Part shown: one piece after another, positions 1 through 6,052 of the stretch
Position numbering within the stretch: position 1 is the first letter of the stretch
How the letters are laid out: every line of letters begins with the position of its first letter
Assembly (NCBI GenBank): GCA_964228455.1
Contig: CAXQZM010000066.1
Coordinates: forward strand, 1 to 7,390
Source: CAXQZM01 sp964228455
Lineage (GTDB): Bacteria > Pseudomonadota > Alphaproteobacteria > UBA7985
Direction: 5' to 3'
DNA length: 7,390 bases
Program-made: the position numbers and the translations under genes
Notes under the pieces: generated by a model
The model's input: only the letters and a program-made list of their open reading frames with translations
What the model was told of the DNA's origin: nothing
Database searches by the model: none

Positions 1-20
1 GACGTGTGCTCTTCCGATCT
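1..20. other. Illumina TruSeq adapter remnant
   Basis: These 20 bases, GACGTGTGCTCTTCCGATCT, match exactly the 3' end of the TruSeq read-2 adapter (known from the published adapter, recognised by eye). They lie at the very start of the window, and recognisable transporter coding sequence (urtE) begins directly after them. They are untrimmed library sequence, so the left edge is an assembly end and bases 1-20 should not be treated as genomic. Confidence 0.95.
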
Positions 21-88
21 ATTCCATGTAGAACCGGAACACGCCCATAACCGGCCCGCAAGCCTGAAATTTGCAGCAGAGCGCTCAT
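21..88 (-). CDS. urtE: Urea-type ABC transporter ATPase UrtE, N-terminal fragment
   Basis: This partial gene is cut by the adapter at position 20. The minus strand from the ATG at 88-86 reads 22 codons, MSALLQISGLRAGYGRVPVL followed by HG, with no stop. The phrase ISGLRAGYG..PVLHG is the usual opening of the second ATPase (LivF/UrtE type) in branched-chain amino acid and urea transporters, including the A-loop aromatic Tyr that stacks on ATP adenine. Its ATG overlaps the urtD stop (ATGA, 85-88), the same coupling seen at the two previous joints. The upstream Shine-Dalgarno is weak, which fits coupling to urtD termination. The Walker motifs lie beyond the edge and cannot be checked. Assignment as UrtE and not LivF rests on the UrtD-like partner next door. 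Confidence 0.8.
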
Positions 89-813
89 GATCGATGCCCC
101 AAATAAACTTCACGGGCCCGTTTATCGGCAGAAATCGCGTCCATCGTGTCCTCCATCAAAATACCACCTTCATGGAACAAGGTTACTTGGCGCGATATCA
201 TGCGGATGAATTGCATATCATGTTCCACGACTATGAGGGCAGATGTCTTATTTATCTCCTCAATTAGTTGAGCAGTACGGTAAGTCTCTTCATGTGTCAT
301 GCCTGCAGCAGGTTCATCCAGTAACACTAGCCAAGGCTCAGCAGCGACCACCATTCCAAGCTCAACCCATTGGCGTTGACCATGTGCCAGGCGCCCTACT
401 AGGGAACGGCGAATATCACCCAAGTCCAATCGATCAATGGTTTCCGCCGTCAATGCACGAGCACGTGATTCACCATGCCAGCGTCGTGCGGATAACCATA
501 TATTTTCTTCAGCCGTCAGACCGTCAAAAACATTTGGTACTTGTGTCTTTATGCCGACTCCAAGGCTTGCAATTTCAAAAGGTTCGGCCCCTGTCATTTC
601 ATGACCGCGGATCAATACCTCACCTGAAGTAGGCACGAGCTGTCCTGTAAGACATTTAAAAAAAGTCGACTTTCCTGCGCCATTAGGTCCGATTAGGCAG
701 CGTAATTCTCGATCATATAAAGTAAAATCAACCTGTTCTACCGCGCGCACGCCGCCGAAATGCATACAGAGTTCACGGGTCTCGACTACTACATCGCCAC
801 GTTTTCGTTTCAT
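85..813 (-). CDS. urtD: Urea-type ABC transporter ATPase UrtD
   Basis: This is a 242-residue cytoplasmic ATPase subunit that energises import through UrtBC. Visible motifs in order: Walker A GPNGAGKST at 42-50, Q-loop Gln91, signature LAHGQ at 142-146, Walker B LVLLDEP at 162-168 and switch His198 in VVEHD. The signature is not canonical LSGGQ. The wording ELRCLIGPNGAGKS, HGQRQWVELGM and DEPAAGMTHEET is characteristic of UrtD and unlike LivG, and this is the best sequence evidence that the cassette is urea/amide type. Length is normal for the family. The ATG overlaps the urtC stop (ATGA, 810-813) and follows a strong GGAGG site about six bases upstream; its own TGA overlaps the urtE ATG. A LivG-like role in amino acid uptake is the alternative but less likely. 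The gene appears intact. Confidence 0.88.
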   Translation of the reverse strand: MKRKRGDVVVETRELCMHFGGVRAVEQVDFTLYDRELRCLIGPNGAGKSTFFKCLTGQLVPTSGEVLIRGHEMTGAEPFEIASLGVGIKTQVPNVFDGLTAEENIWLSARRWHGESRARALTAETIDRLDLGDIRRSLVGRLAHGQRQWVELGMVVAAEPWLVLLDEPAAGMTHEETYRTAQLIEEINKTSALIVVEHDMQFIRMISRQVTLFHEGGILMEDTMDAISADKRAREVYLGHRS

Positions 814-1847
814 CGAGTACCCTCCGCTCGGCGTCGACGTCGCACTCGCCGCTGTGATTTCTTCTGTCTAGCACTGGCCCAGCCAATGATTGTCGGTGCT
901 ACTCCCTTGGGTACAAGTAGGACGAAAATTATGAGAATAATACCTAATACAAGATTGTTGTTGAAAACAGACTGCCCACCAAGTGCAGATGTTACGTAGA
1001 AAAGCGCAAATGTGGCCCCTATCGGACCAATCAAAGTCCCGCGCCCACCAACGATCACCCAGATAATTGTAAGTGCCGCATTATATAGGTTGAAAATATC
1101 CGGCGTGATACGACCAACCCCGTTACAAAATAGTACTCCACCAACAGCAGCTATACCTGCACCAATGGTAAAGATACCTAACTTGTATGCACGAATGTCG
1201 TACCCCAGAAGTTCGGCGCGTAGTTCATTCTCTCTAATTGCCACGCAAACGCGCCCAAACTTTGTATTTACAAGCCAACCAACAAACACATAGCAGATTA
1301 TAAGTGCAGCCATAGCCACGTAAAACACCTGTTCCGGAAATAGACACGACGCGGGATTCCAAGGTAAGTTAATAGGTGGAGAGGATACCCCGTTAAAACC
1401 TCCAAGTAATGCATTCCCGATTTTATATTCAGGACCAGAAGTACGTCTTATTAGTGAGAAAAAGATGAGCGTTACCGTTAGCGTAATAACGCCCAGATAA
1501 ACGTCTGATACTCGGCCATAAAAAATGAAATATCCCAGCGCACTTGCAAAGGCCGAGGTAACCATAATTGCCACAAGGATAGCCCATGTCGATCCGCCAA
1601 AATTAATTGCAGATATGGTGTAAACATAAGCTCCTAGTCCGAAGAACGCAACTTGACCAAAACATAGAATACCTCCGTAACCCCAAATCAATGCCAGGCT
1701 TAAGGCAAGCACAGATAGTGCTATCGCGGTGGTAAGATTAATGATTGTGAAGAGCTGAAGAACACTGGGTGCAGCGAGCATAAAAATTATACCCAGCAAT
1801 GCGTATATGAAAGTCGGGCGCATCTTACGTAACATACTATTGGTCAT
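810..1847 (-). CDS. urtC: Urea-type ABC transporter permease UrtC
   Basis: This is a 345-residue polytopic inner-membrane permease of the LivM/UrtC family, expected to pair with UrtB to form the channel. Hydrophobic segments run from about residue 13 to 320. Family hallmarks are WGYGGILCFGQVAFFGLGAY near 55-74, the ATPase-coupling loop RENELRAELLGYDIRAYKLG at about 205-224, and VGGRGTLIGPIGA at 267-279. The C-terminus ends in a very basic tail, with repeated Arg after residue 329. Its codons overlap the GGAGG ribosome site of urtD, so part of the tail composition may reflect that overlap. The ATG at 1847-1845 overlaps the urtB stop as ATGA, with an AGGA site just upstream. Length suits the family (about 350 residues). 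UrtC is preferred over LivM because of the UrtD-like gene that follows. Confidence 0.85.
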   Translation of the reverse strand: MTNSMLRKMRPTFIYALLGIIFMLAAPSVLQLFTIINLTTAIALSVLALSLALIWGYGGILCFGQVAFFGLGAYVYTISAINFGGSTWAILVAIMVTSAFASALGYFIFYGRVSDVYLGVITLTVTLIFFSLIRRTSGPEYKIGNALLGGFNGVSSPPINLPWNPASCLFPEQVFYVAMAALIICYVFVGWLVNTKFGRVCVAIRENELRAELLGYDIRAYKLGIFTIGAGIAAVGGVLFCNGVGRITPDIFNLYNAALTIIWVIVGGRGTLIGPIGATFALFYVTSALGGQSVFNNNLVLGIILIIFVLLVPKGVAPTIIGWASARQKKSQRRVRRRRRAEGTR

Positions 1848-2713
1848 AGCGATTTCCTAAAGAAACGGCCTGTTATGCCCCTTGGCATCAAGCGGAGAAG
1901 AATTATAGCAGCTAAAAGCAGTGCTATTTCACCGAACGTAGACCCTGCGATGAAAGAAAAGATACCATTGATCCCACCTAGCAGAATCGAACCCGCGGTT
2001 GTCCCTGCAAGGATGGCGGCACCACCAGATATAACGGTTATGAAGGCCTTTGCGATATAAGTAGCGCCAATTGTTGGAAGCACGCCAGTGATCGGGGCCA
2101 GCAATCCACCGGCAAGGCCCGACACTGCAGCACCTAAACCAAATGTTATCATGTAAATATTACTGGTCGAAACCCCAAGCGCCGAAGCCATTTCTGCGTT
2201 TTGCATCGTACCGCGCGCTAGCAGACCGAGTTTGGTGAAACGCAGCGTCAACCAGACTCCAAACAACAACAATATGGTAACAATAATTAGAAAAAACTCG
2301 TAGCCAGAAGCCGAGTATTCCCCAATACGCAAAACTCCAAGCGGTGGTGATACTGTTGTCCCAGTCGAAGCGCCAAAAAGCGATGTAACAATCCCTACCA
2401 GTAACAAAGATAAACCCCATGTAGCGAGAAGCGTGTCGACCATCCGCCCATAAAGCCAGCGTATCAAAAGCCGTTCTACTACTACACCGATCACTCCAAC
2501 TATCAGAGGAGCCAGTATCAGCATCGATATCCAGATATTGATCCCAGCATTTGTGGCTACTACGACGGTGTATCCACCCAACATTAGGAACTCGCCATGT
2601 GCAAGGTTGATGACCCGCATCATGCCAAAAATAATTGCCAATCCTAGGCTAATCAACGCTAAATTAGATATAACGTAGATAAGTTGGAATAGAACTGCAA
2701 CGATAAGATCCAA
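1844..2713 (-). CDS. urtB: Urea-type ABC transporter permease UrtB (TTG start)
   Basis: This is a 289-residue inner-membrane permease of the LivH/UrtB family. The diagnostic VINLAHGEFLMLGGY lies at about 34-48, the coupling loop around ARGTMQNAEMASALGVS at about 166-182, and the closing PRGITGR near 278-284. It lacks the long periplasmic N-terminal extension of many proteobacterial UrtB proteins, so it is the compact LivH-like form. The start appears to be TTG at 2713-2711: an AGGAG site sits seven bases upstream, and the next in-frame Met codons (residues 31-32) would remove the first membrane helix. It begins 50 bases after the urtA stop, just beyond a hairpin with a T-run, and ends in an ATGA overlap with urtC. 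A non-ATG start behind an attenuator could further lower permease output relative to UrtA; that is inference. Confidence 0.85.
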   Translation of the reverse strand: MDLIVAVLFQLIYVISNLALISLGLAIIFGMMRVINLAHGEFLMLGGYTVVVATNAGINIWISMLILAPLIVGVIGVVVERLLIRWLYGRMVDTLLATWGLSLLLVGIVTSLFGASTGTTVSPPLGVLRIGEYSASGYEFFLIIVTILLLFGVWLTLRFTKLGLLARGTMQNAEMASALGVSTSNIYMITFGLGAAVSGLAGGLLAPITGVLPTIGATYIAKAFITVISGGAAILAGTTAGSILLGGINGIFSFIAGSTFGEIALLLAAIILLRLMPRGITGRFFRKSL

Positions 2714-2726
2714 TGGTTAGCTCCTG

Positions 2727-2754
2727 AAAAAGAGTGTCCGGCCAAAGGCCGGAC
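2727..2754 (-). terminator. Attenuator hairpin between urtA and urtB
   Basis: Minus-strand RNA would form a perfect 8-bp GC-rich stem (GTCCGGCC / GGCCGGAC, 2736-2754) with a 3-base loop. It is followed within four bases by CTTTTT (2732-2727). It sits between the urtA stop and the urtB ribosome site in an otherwise tight operon. This is a typical place for a partial terminator or 3'-end stabilising stem that leaves binding-protein mRNA in excess. The plus-strand side is also T-rich (TGTTGTTTTTT), but no plus-strand gene reads into it. Confidence 0.75.
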
Positions 2755-2763
2755 TGTTGTTTT

Positions 2764-4011
2764 TTAATCGATCCCAGCAGCAGCTAGGCCATTTTCGAAT
2801 AGGAAGGTAGACTGGTTAGGGTTAGCCACCAAATCACAAACTAACTGCGTATCCGCAGGAGGCTGTGCTTCGTAACTTTCTACGATATTCCATTTCTGAT
2901 CTTTTAGATCACCAATATAAACATTCATGTTACAGTGGTTAGTCTGCGCATCGATAGCAACAGCGCCTGAAGGTCCATTATAGGTTAACCCCGACCGCAA
3001 AGCCTCAATTACGGGATCACGATCTGGTGTTCCAGCCAACTTAACGGCCTCAGCCCAGAGCATCGCACCCTCATATGATCGTACTGCTAGTTCATTCATA
3101 ACTGGTCGATCTGCACCTAAACGCGCATCAAGTCTCTCAAGGAATTTTTTATTAGTCGGATTGTCAGCACCTTCAAAATAAGAATAAGAGGCAACAATGC
3201 CATCACCTTCTTCGGCTGATATCAATGTTTGTTCATTACCCACGCCGAACGTAGTTGAGGCAATTGGGATTTCTTTATTCATACCAGCGGCTGCATACTG
3301 CCGATAGAACGATACATGCGCGCCACCGACCAGTGCCGAAATCACAAAGTCAGGTTTTGCGGTTTGGATCTTGTTAATGGTTGGACCAAAGTTAGTCACA
3401 TCTAACGGGAAGAATTCAACATCAAGCGTCTCACCACCATTCTCCTTAACAAAGCGCTGCATCCATTGCGCAGTGATTTGCCCATAATTGTAATCGGCAG
3501 CAACAATGTAAACCTTTTTGCCCCACTTATTCATGGCATACGGCACAACTTTGGCAACTGTTTGCGCAGGAGTGGATCCAGTGCAGAAATTATTATAATC
3601 GCAGACTCCGCCCTCATACTGCGTATTGTAGAAATACAGTGATTTAAAGCGTGCCAATGTTGGACGTATTGCCTCTCGACTCGCAGATGTAATTCCACCG
3701 TGAACAGTATGAGCACGATCTCCAGCAGCGGCTTGGGTAGCGTATTGTGTATAGAACTGGATCGTCGATTGAGCATCATAAAGCTTTAGTTCGACTTCTC
3801 GCCCCAAAAGGCCACCCGCATCATTGATGTCGTCAATTGCCATTTTGGTAGTTTCAGCCATAGGCGCCCCATATATATCTAGACCCCCAGAAAGGTCGAG
3901 AATCGAGGCAAAGATGATTTTGTCATTTCCCTGCGCTCGCCCAATGATGGGGGCCGAGGACATAGCTAATGCCGAAGATCCGGCAAGAAAACTTCTGCGT
4001 GAAAACGTCAT
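2764..4011 (-). CDS. urtA: Urea/short-chain-amide-type ABC substrate-binding protein (UrtA-like), Tat-exported
   Basis: This 415-residue periplasmic binding protein captures the substrate and delivers it to UrtBC. The N-terminus MTFSRRSFLAGSSALAMSSA is a clear twin-arginine signal (S-R-R-x-F-L), with likely cleavage after about residue 26 (GRA|QG), so it should be exported folded through Tat. The mature part has the UrtA/AmiC layout: a LDLSGGLDIYG opening near 39-48, AGGLLGREVEL at 65-75, GGITSASREAIRP at 105-117, YFYNTQYEGG at 126-135, and YFEGADNPTNKKFLERLDARLG at 278-299. Cys137/Cys143 and Cys360/Cys392 could form disulfides. The ATG has an AAGGAG site eight bases upstream. It is the first transporter gene, 51 bases after the flotillin stop, and is followed by an attenuator. 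Ligand is not proven: urea, formamide, acetamide or another small amide is the family expectation. Branched-chain amino acids are less likely. Confidence 0.82.
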   Translation of the reverse strand: MTFSRRSFLAGSSALAMSSAPIIGRAQGNDKIIFASILDLSGGLDIYGAPMAETTKMAIDDINDAGGLLGREVELKLYDAQSTIQFYTQYATQAAAGDRAHTVHGGITSASREAIRPTLARFKSLYFYNTQYEGGVCDYNNFCTGSTPAQTVAKVVPYAMNKWGKKVYIVAADYNYGQITAQWMQRFVKENGGETLDVEFFPLDVTNFGPTINKIQTAKPDFVISALVGGAHVSFYRQYAAAGMNKEIPIASTTFGVGNEQTLISAEEGDGIVASYSYFEGADNPTNKKFLERLDARLGADRPVMNELAVRSYEGAMLWAEAVKLAGTPDRDPVIEALRSGLTYNGPSGAVAIDAQTNHCNMNVYIGDLKDQKWNIVESYEAQPPADTQLVCDLVANPNQSTFLFENGLAAAGID

Positions 4012-4039
4012 TTTATTTACTCCTTGTTGGGGTTTAAAC

Positions 4040-4065
4040 TAATGCAGGCTCTATTAACTGCATTA
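4040..4065 (-). promoter_or_regulatory. Inverted repeat in the yqiK-urtA gap
   Basis: TAATGCAG (4040-4047) and CTGCATTA (4058-4065) form a perfect 8-bp inverted repeat with a 10-base spacer. It overlaps the yqiK TAA stop and lies about 30 bases ahead of the urtA start codon. No T-run follows on the minus strand, so it is a poor terminator. It could be an operator or an mRNA stem. No convincing -35/-10 pair for urtA was found in this 51-base gap. Confidence 0.4.
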
Positions 4066-5709
4066 ATCATTATTTTCAGACTTATTGCTGTCTGTTGTGG
4101 TTTTACCGTCTATTTCTTCTGTTTTGGATGACCCACTACTGCGCCGCTCTAAATTCTTTGTTACGCCTCGTACACCATCAGAGATGTTCATGCCCACCTC
4201 CTCTCCCAATTTCTGAACTGCTGGAAGTTGAAGTGCCATATTCAGTACGCCATCGACTAACTGGTTCACGGTCCCTGGATCACCGCTTCCACCGTTATCA
4301 GACCCTGAATTACCCATACCGGTGATGTGATTTATCCGAATACTTTCGATTTTTTCAGCTGGCTTCAGCATACGTTCCACGACCTCAGGGAGTGTCTTAA
4401 TCCGCTCCTCATCAAGCTTCATCGCCATGAGCTCAATACTTTGCGCGTTCTCAGCATCAATCACAGCAGCTCGGCCGTTTGCTTCCGCTATCAGCTTTGC
4501 TTTTTGCGCCTCAGCCCTATCAAGCATCGCCTTCGCCTCTGCTTCGGCCATGGCAAGCATTGATGCCACTTCTGAGCGAACACGGGTATCATCAACTTCA
4601 GCTTGTTCAGTGGCGCGGATCAACGCTAACGCCTTCTCACGGTCTGCCGCTGCCTGTTCTCGGATCGTACGTACTTTTTCCTCTGCCTCAGCACCAGCAG
4701 CGGTAGCTGCGATCGCTTCGGCCTCTGCGTGCGCTTCTTCCACGCGTTTAGCAGACATTTTCACGGCATTTTCTGTCTCTGCTAATGCAGTGGCCAATTC
4801 AGCCGCCAACGCTTTCTCGCGCAGCTCTCTATCTTTATTTATTTCATTTAGGCGAACTTCGCGCTCGCGCGCTATCCGCGCAGCTTCACGGCGCTGTTCA
4901 GATGTCGCCTGCTCTTCAGCAGTTTCAGCCATCGAACGCGAACGTGCTATCTCAATCTCTCGCTGCTGTGTAATTGTCGCTTCTTCTTCCTCGCGGCTGA
5001 TTGTAAGCTTTCTCTTGGTAGCATCGAGCTGGCTCTGGCGCACTGCAACCTCAGCATCCGACTCGATTATAGCTCGCTCCTTCTTGTTAACTGCAATAAT
5101 CTCCGCTAAGCGCCGCATTCCTAGCGCATTAAATGCGTTATTTTCATCCAAAGCATGAAATGGGGTTTGGTCAATTCGGGTCAAAGACACGGACTCCAGT
5201 AGCAGGCCGTTTTGAGCCAGATTATCAACCAACAGCTCTGATACATCTTGAGAGTAACCTGAACGATTATCCTGAAGATCGTCCATTGTATAACGCGCAG
5301 CCACGGATAGCATAGCATCAACTAACTTACCCTCAAGGGTTTCAGCTAAGTCCGAGGATCTGAAGGATTTGCTTGCGAGCGCCTGCGCTGCAGTAGCAAC
5401 GCCTTCTGCACTAGCCCGAACGCGAACATAAAATTCCGCACCAACATCCACTCGGAGTCGATCTTTTGTTATGATGGACTTTGGCCCTAATCTTTCAATT
5501 TCAAGCTTAATTGTCCTCATATTTACTTCGGAAACTTTGTGTAAGAATGGGAGGGCCAAGCAACCTCCGTCCAATACAACTCGTTGGCCGCCCGCACCCG
5601 TCCGAACAAGACTAACCTCTCGGGTGGCCTTTCTGTAATATCGGTTGAGAAAGAGGATTGCTAAAATCGCAAGGACAACCAACACGATTATGCTGACAAA
5701 TATCTCCAT
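4063..5709 (-). CDS. yqiK: YqiK-family flotillin (SPFH/band-7 membrane scaffold protein)
   Basis: The product is about 548 residues, a membrane-anchored flotillin that should organise inner-membrane microdomains. From the ATG at 5709-5707: one membrane helix at about 4-22 (FVSIIVLVVLAILAILFLNR), then the SPFH domain at about 24-180 with the YqiK-like phrases RKATREVSLVRTG, ITKDRLRVDV, EGVATAAQAL and LLESVSLTRIDQTPF. A long Ala/Glu/Arg coiled coil follows at about 195-440, then the flotillin end (LPEVVERMLKPAEKIESIRI near 440-460), a Gly/Ser linker and a charged tail rich in Ser, Lys and Asp. E. coli YqiK is about 553 residues. The reading frame is open back to a TTG at 5862, but the ATG is preferred because GGAG lies eight bases upstream and a promoter-like -35 overlaps the longer start. 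An NfeD/YqiJ partner is usual beside such genes; none is present in the window. Confidence 0.85.
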   Translation of the reverse strand: MEIFVSIIVLVVLAILAILFLNRYYRKATREVSLVRTGAGGQRVVLDGGCLALPFLHKVSEVNMRTIKLEIERLGPKSIITKDRLRVDVGAEFYVRVRASAEGVATAAQALASKSFRSSDLAETLEGKLVDAMLSVAARYTMDDLQDNRSGYSQDVSELLVDNLAQNGLLLESVSLTRIDQTPFHALDENNAFNALGMRRLAEIIAVNKKERAIIESDAEVAVRQSQLDATKRKLTISREEEEATITQQREIEIARSRSMAETAEEQATSEQRREAARIAREREVRLNEINKDRELREKALAAELATALAETENAVKMSAKRVEEAHAEAEAIAATAAGAEAEEKVRTIREQAAADREKALALIRATEQAEVDDTRVRSEVASMLAMAEAEAKAMLDRAEAQKAKLIAEANGRAAVIDAENAQSIELMAMKLDEERIKTLPEVVERMLKPAEKIESIRINHITGMGNSGSDNGGSGDPGTVNQLVDGVLNMALQLPAVQKLGEEVGMNISDGVRGVTKNLERRSSGSSKTEEIDGKTTTDSNKSENND

Positions 5710-5825
5710 AATTCTATCTCCATACCTTTTAAAACGGGCACATAGGAGCAGAACTATGGCGATCAGCCCAGCGGTTAAGCAACTACACGCAGCGTCGATT
5801 GGTAGTCTTAATATTTTGTAGTTCC

Positions 5826-5853
5826 AGCATGACCACAAAACGAATTGTGTCAA
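5826..5853 (-). promoter_or_regulatory. Candidate sigma-70 promoter of yqiK
   Basis: On the minus strand a perfect TTGACA (5853-5848) is followed after 16 bases by CATGCT (5831-5826), a weak -10 that keeps the conserved second A and final T. Transcription would start near 5819, giving a leader of about 110 bases before the GGAG-ATG of yqiK. The -10 is poor, so the call is tentative. Confidence 0.4.
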
Positions 5854-5871
5854 TAAAAACAAATATTAGCG

Positions 5872-5891
5872 TCTGATAAAAATTTATCAGA
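5872..5891. repeat. Palindrome upstream of the yqiK -35 box
   Basis: TCTGATAAA and TTTATCAGA are perfect 9-base arms around a two-base centre (AA). The site ends 18 bases upstream of the TTGACA of yqiK, a usual location for a dimeric regulator's operator. No T-run makes it a terminator for the upstream gene. The regulator cannot be named from the sequence. Confidence 0.6.
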
Positions 5892-5895
5892 TAGT

Positions 5896-5939
5896 CTTCA
5901 CCAGATATTTTTCGCTAGAGGACTGCCTCACCAGAAATT
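5896..5939. repeat. In-phase direct repeat pair (CTCACCAGA-type)
   Basis: Two 14-base copies at 5896-5909 and 5926-5939 share 12 of 14 positions around an identical TCACCAGA core. They are exactly 30 bases apart, close to three turns of DNA, so proteins bound at both would face the same side. Both lie upstream of the candidate yqiK promoter. An 8-base core can recur by chance, so the functional claim is modest. Confidence 0.4.
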
Positions 5940-5978
5940 ACAGCGCGCACCAAAATACAGATGCAAACGGATATCTCC

Positions 5979-6002
5979 AATTTGTTAGCACAGTAACAAA
6001 TT
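5979..6002. repeat. Inverted repeat downstream of pcp
   Basis: AATTTGTTA (5979-5987) and TAACAAATT (5994-6002) are perfect 9-base arms with a 6-base loop. On the minus strand, the direction of pcp, it lies about 30 bases after the pcp stop with no T-run following, so it would be a weak terminator or an mRNA-end stem. On the plus strand it is followed by TT and a T-rich stretch. An operator role for yqiK is also possible. Confidence 0.5.
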
Positions 6003-6023
6003 TTCCCGATTTTATTGCTTTTT

Positions 6024-6052
6024 TGAGTCGTCATGCGCTAGCGATGACCTCA
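6024..6052. repeat. Imperfect stem across the pcp stop codon
   Basis: GTCAT (6030-6034), a bulged G, the self-complementary CGCTAGCG (6036-6043) and ATGAC (6044-6048) form a long imperfect hairpin. TGAG (6024-6027) and CTCA (6049-6052) can pair outside it. It includes the pcp stop. On the minus strand it is followed by AAAAAAGC and not T residues, so it is not a classical terminator in the pcp direction. Confidence 0.35.

Larger units (their letters stand above)
5710..6030. other. Repeat-rich intergenic region between pcp and yqiK
   Basis: This gap of about 320 bases holds no convincing complete gene. The left 150 bases extend the yqiK frame to a TTG at 5862 without a ribosome site. The gap holds, from the pcp side: an inverted repeat at 5979-6002, a pair of near-identical 14-mers at 5926-5939 and 5896-5909, a palindrome at 5872-5891 and a candidate promoter at 5853-5826. 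Together they look like the control region of yqiK and perhaps of the transporter behind it. Confidence 0.6.

Noticed and set aside
243..632. 129-residue plus-strand open frame opposite urtD
   Set aside because: The minus frame carries all ABC ATPase motifs over the same bases; the plus frame shows none.
85..4011. Branched-chain amino acid (liv) transporter
   Set aside because: Gene order fits both, but UrtD wording (HGQRQWVELGM, DEPAAGMTHEET) and the binding protein's TSASREAIRP and QYEGG motifs favour the urea/amide group.
4040..4065. Rho-independent terminator after yqiK
   Set aside because: The stem is only 8 bp, the loop is 10 bases and no T-run follows on the minus strand, so it was listed as a repeat of unknown role.
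4427..5158. 243-residue plus-strand open frame rich in Ser and Ala
   Set aside because: It is the antisense shadow of the yqiK coiled coil. Repetitive Glu/Ala/Arg codons give long open antisense frames, and the sequence has no recognisable domain.
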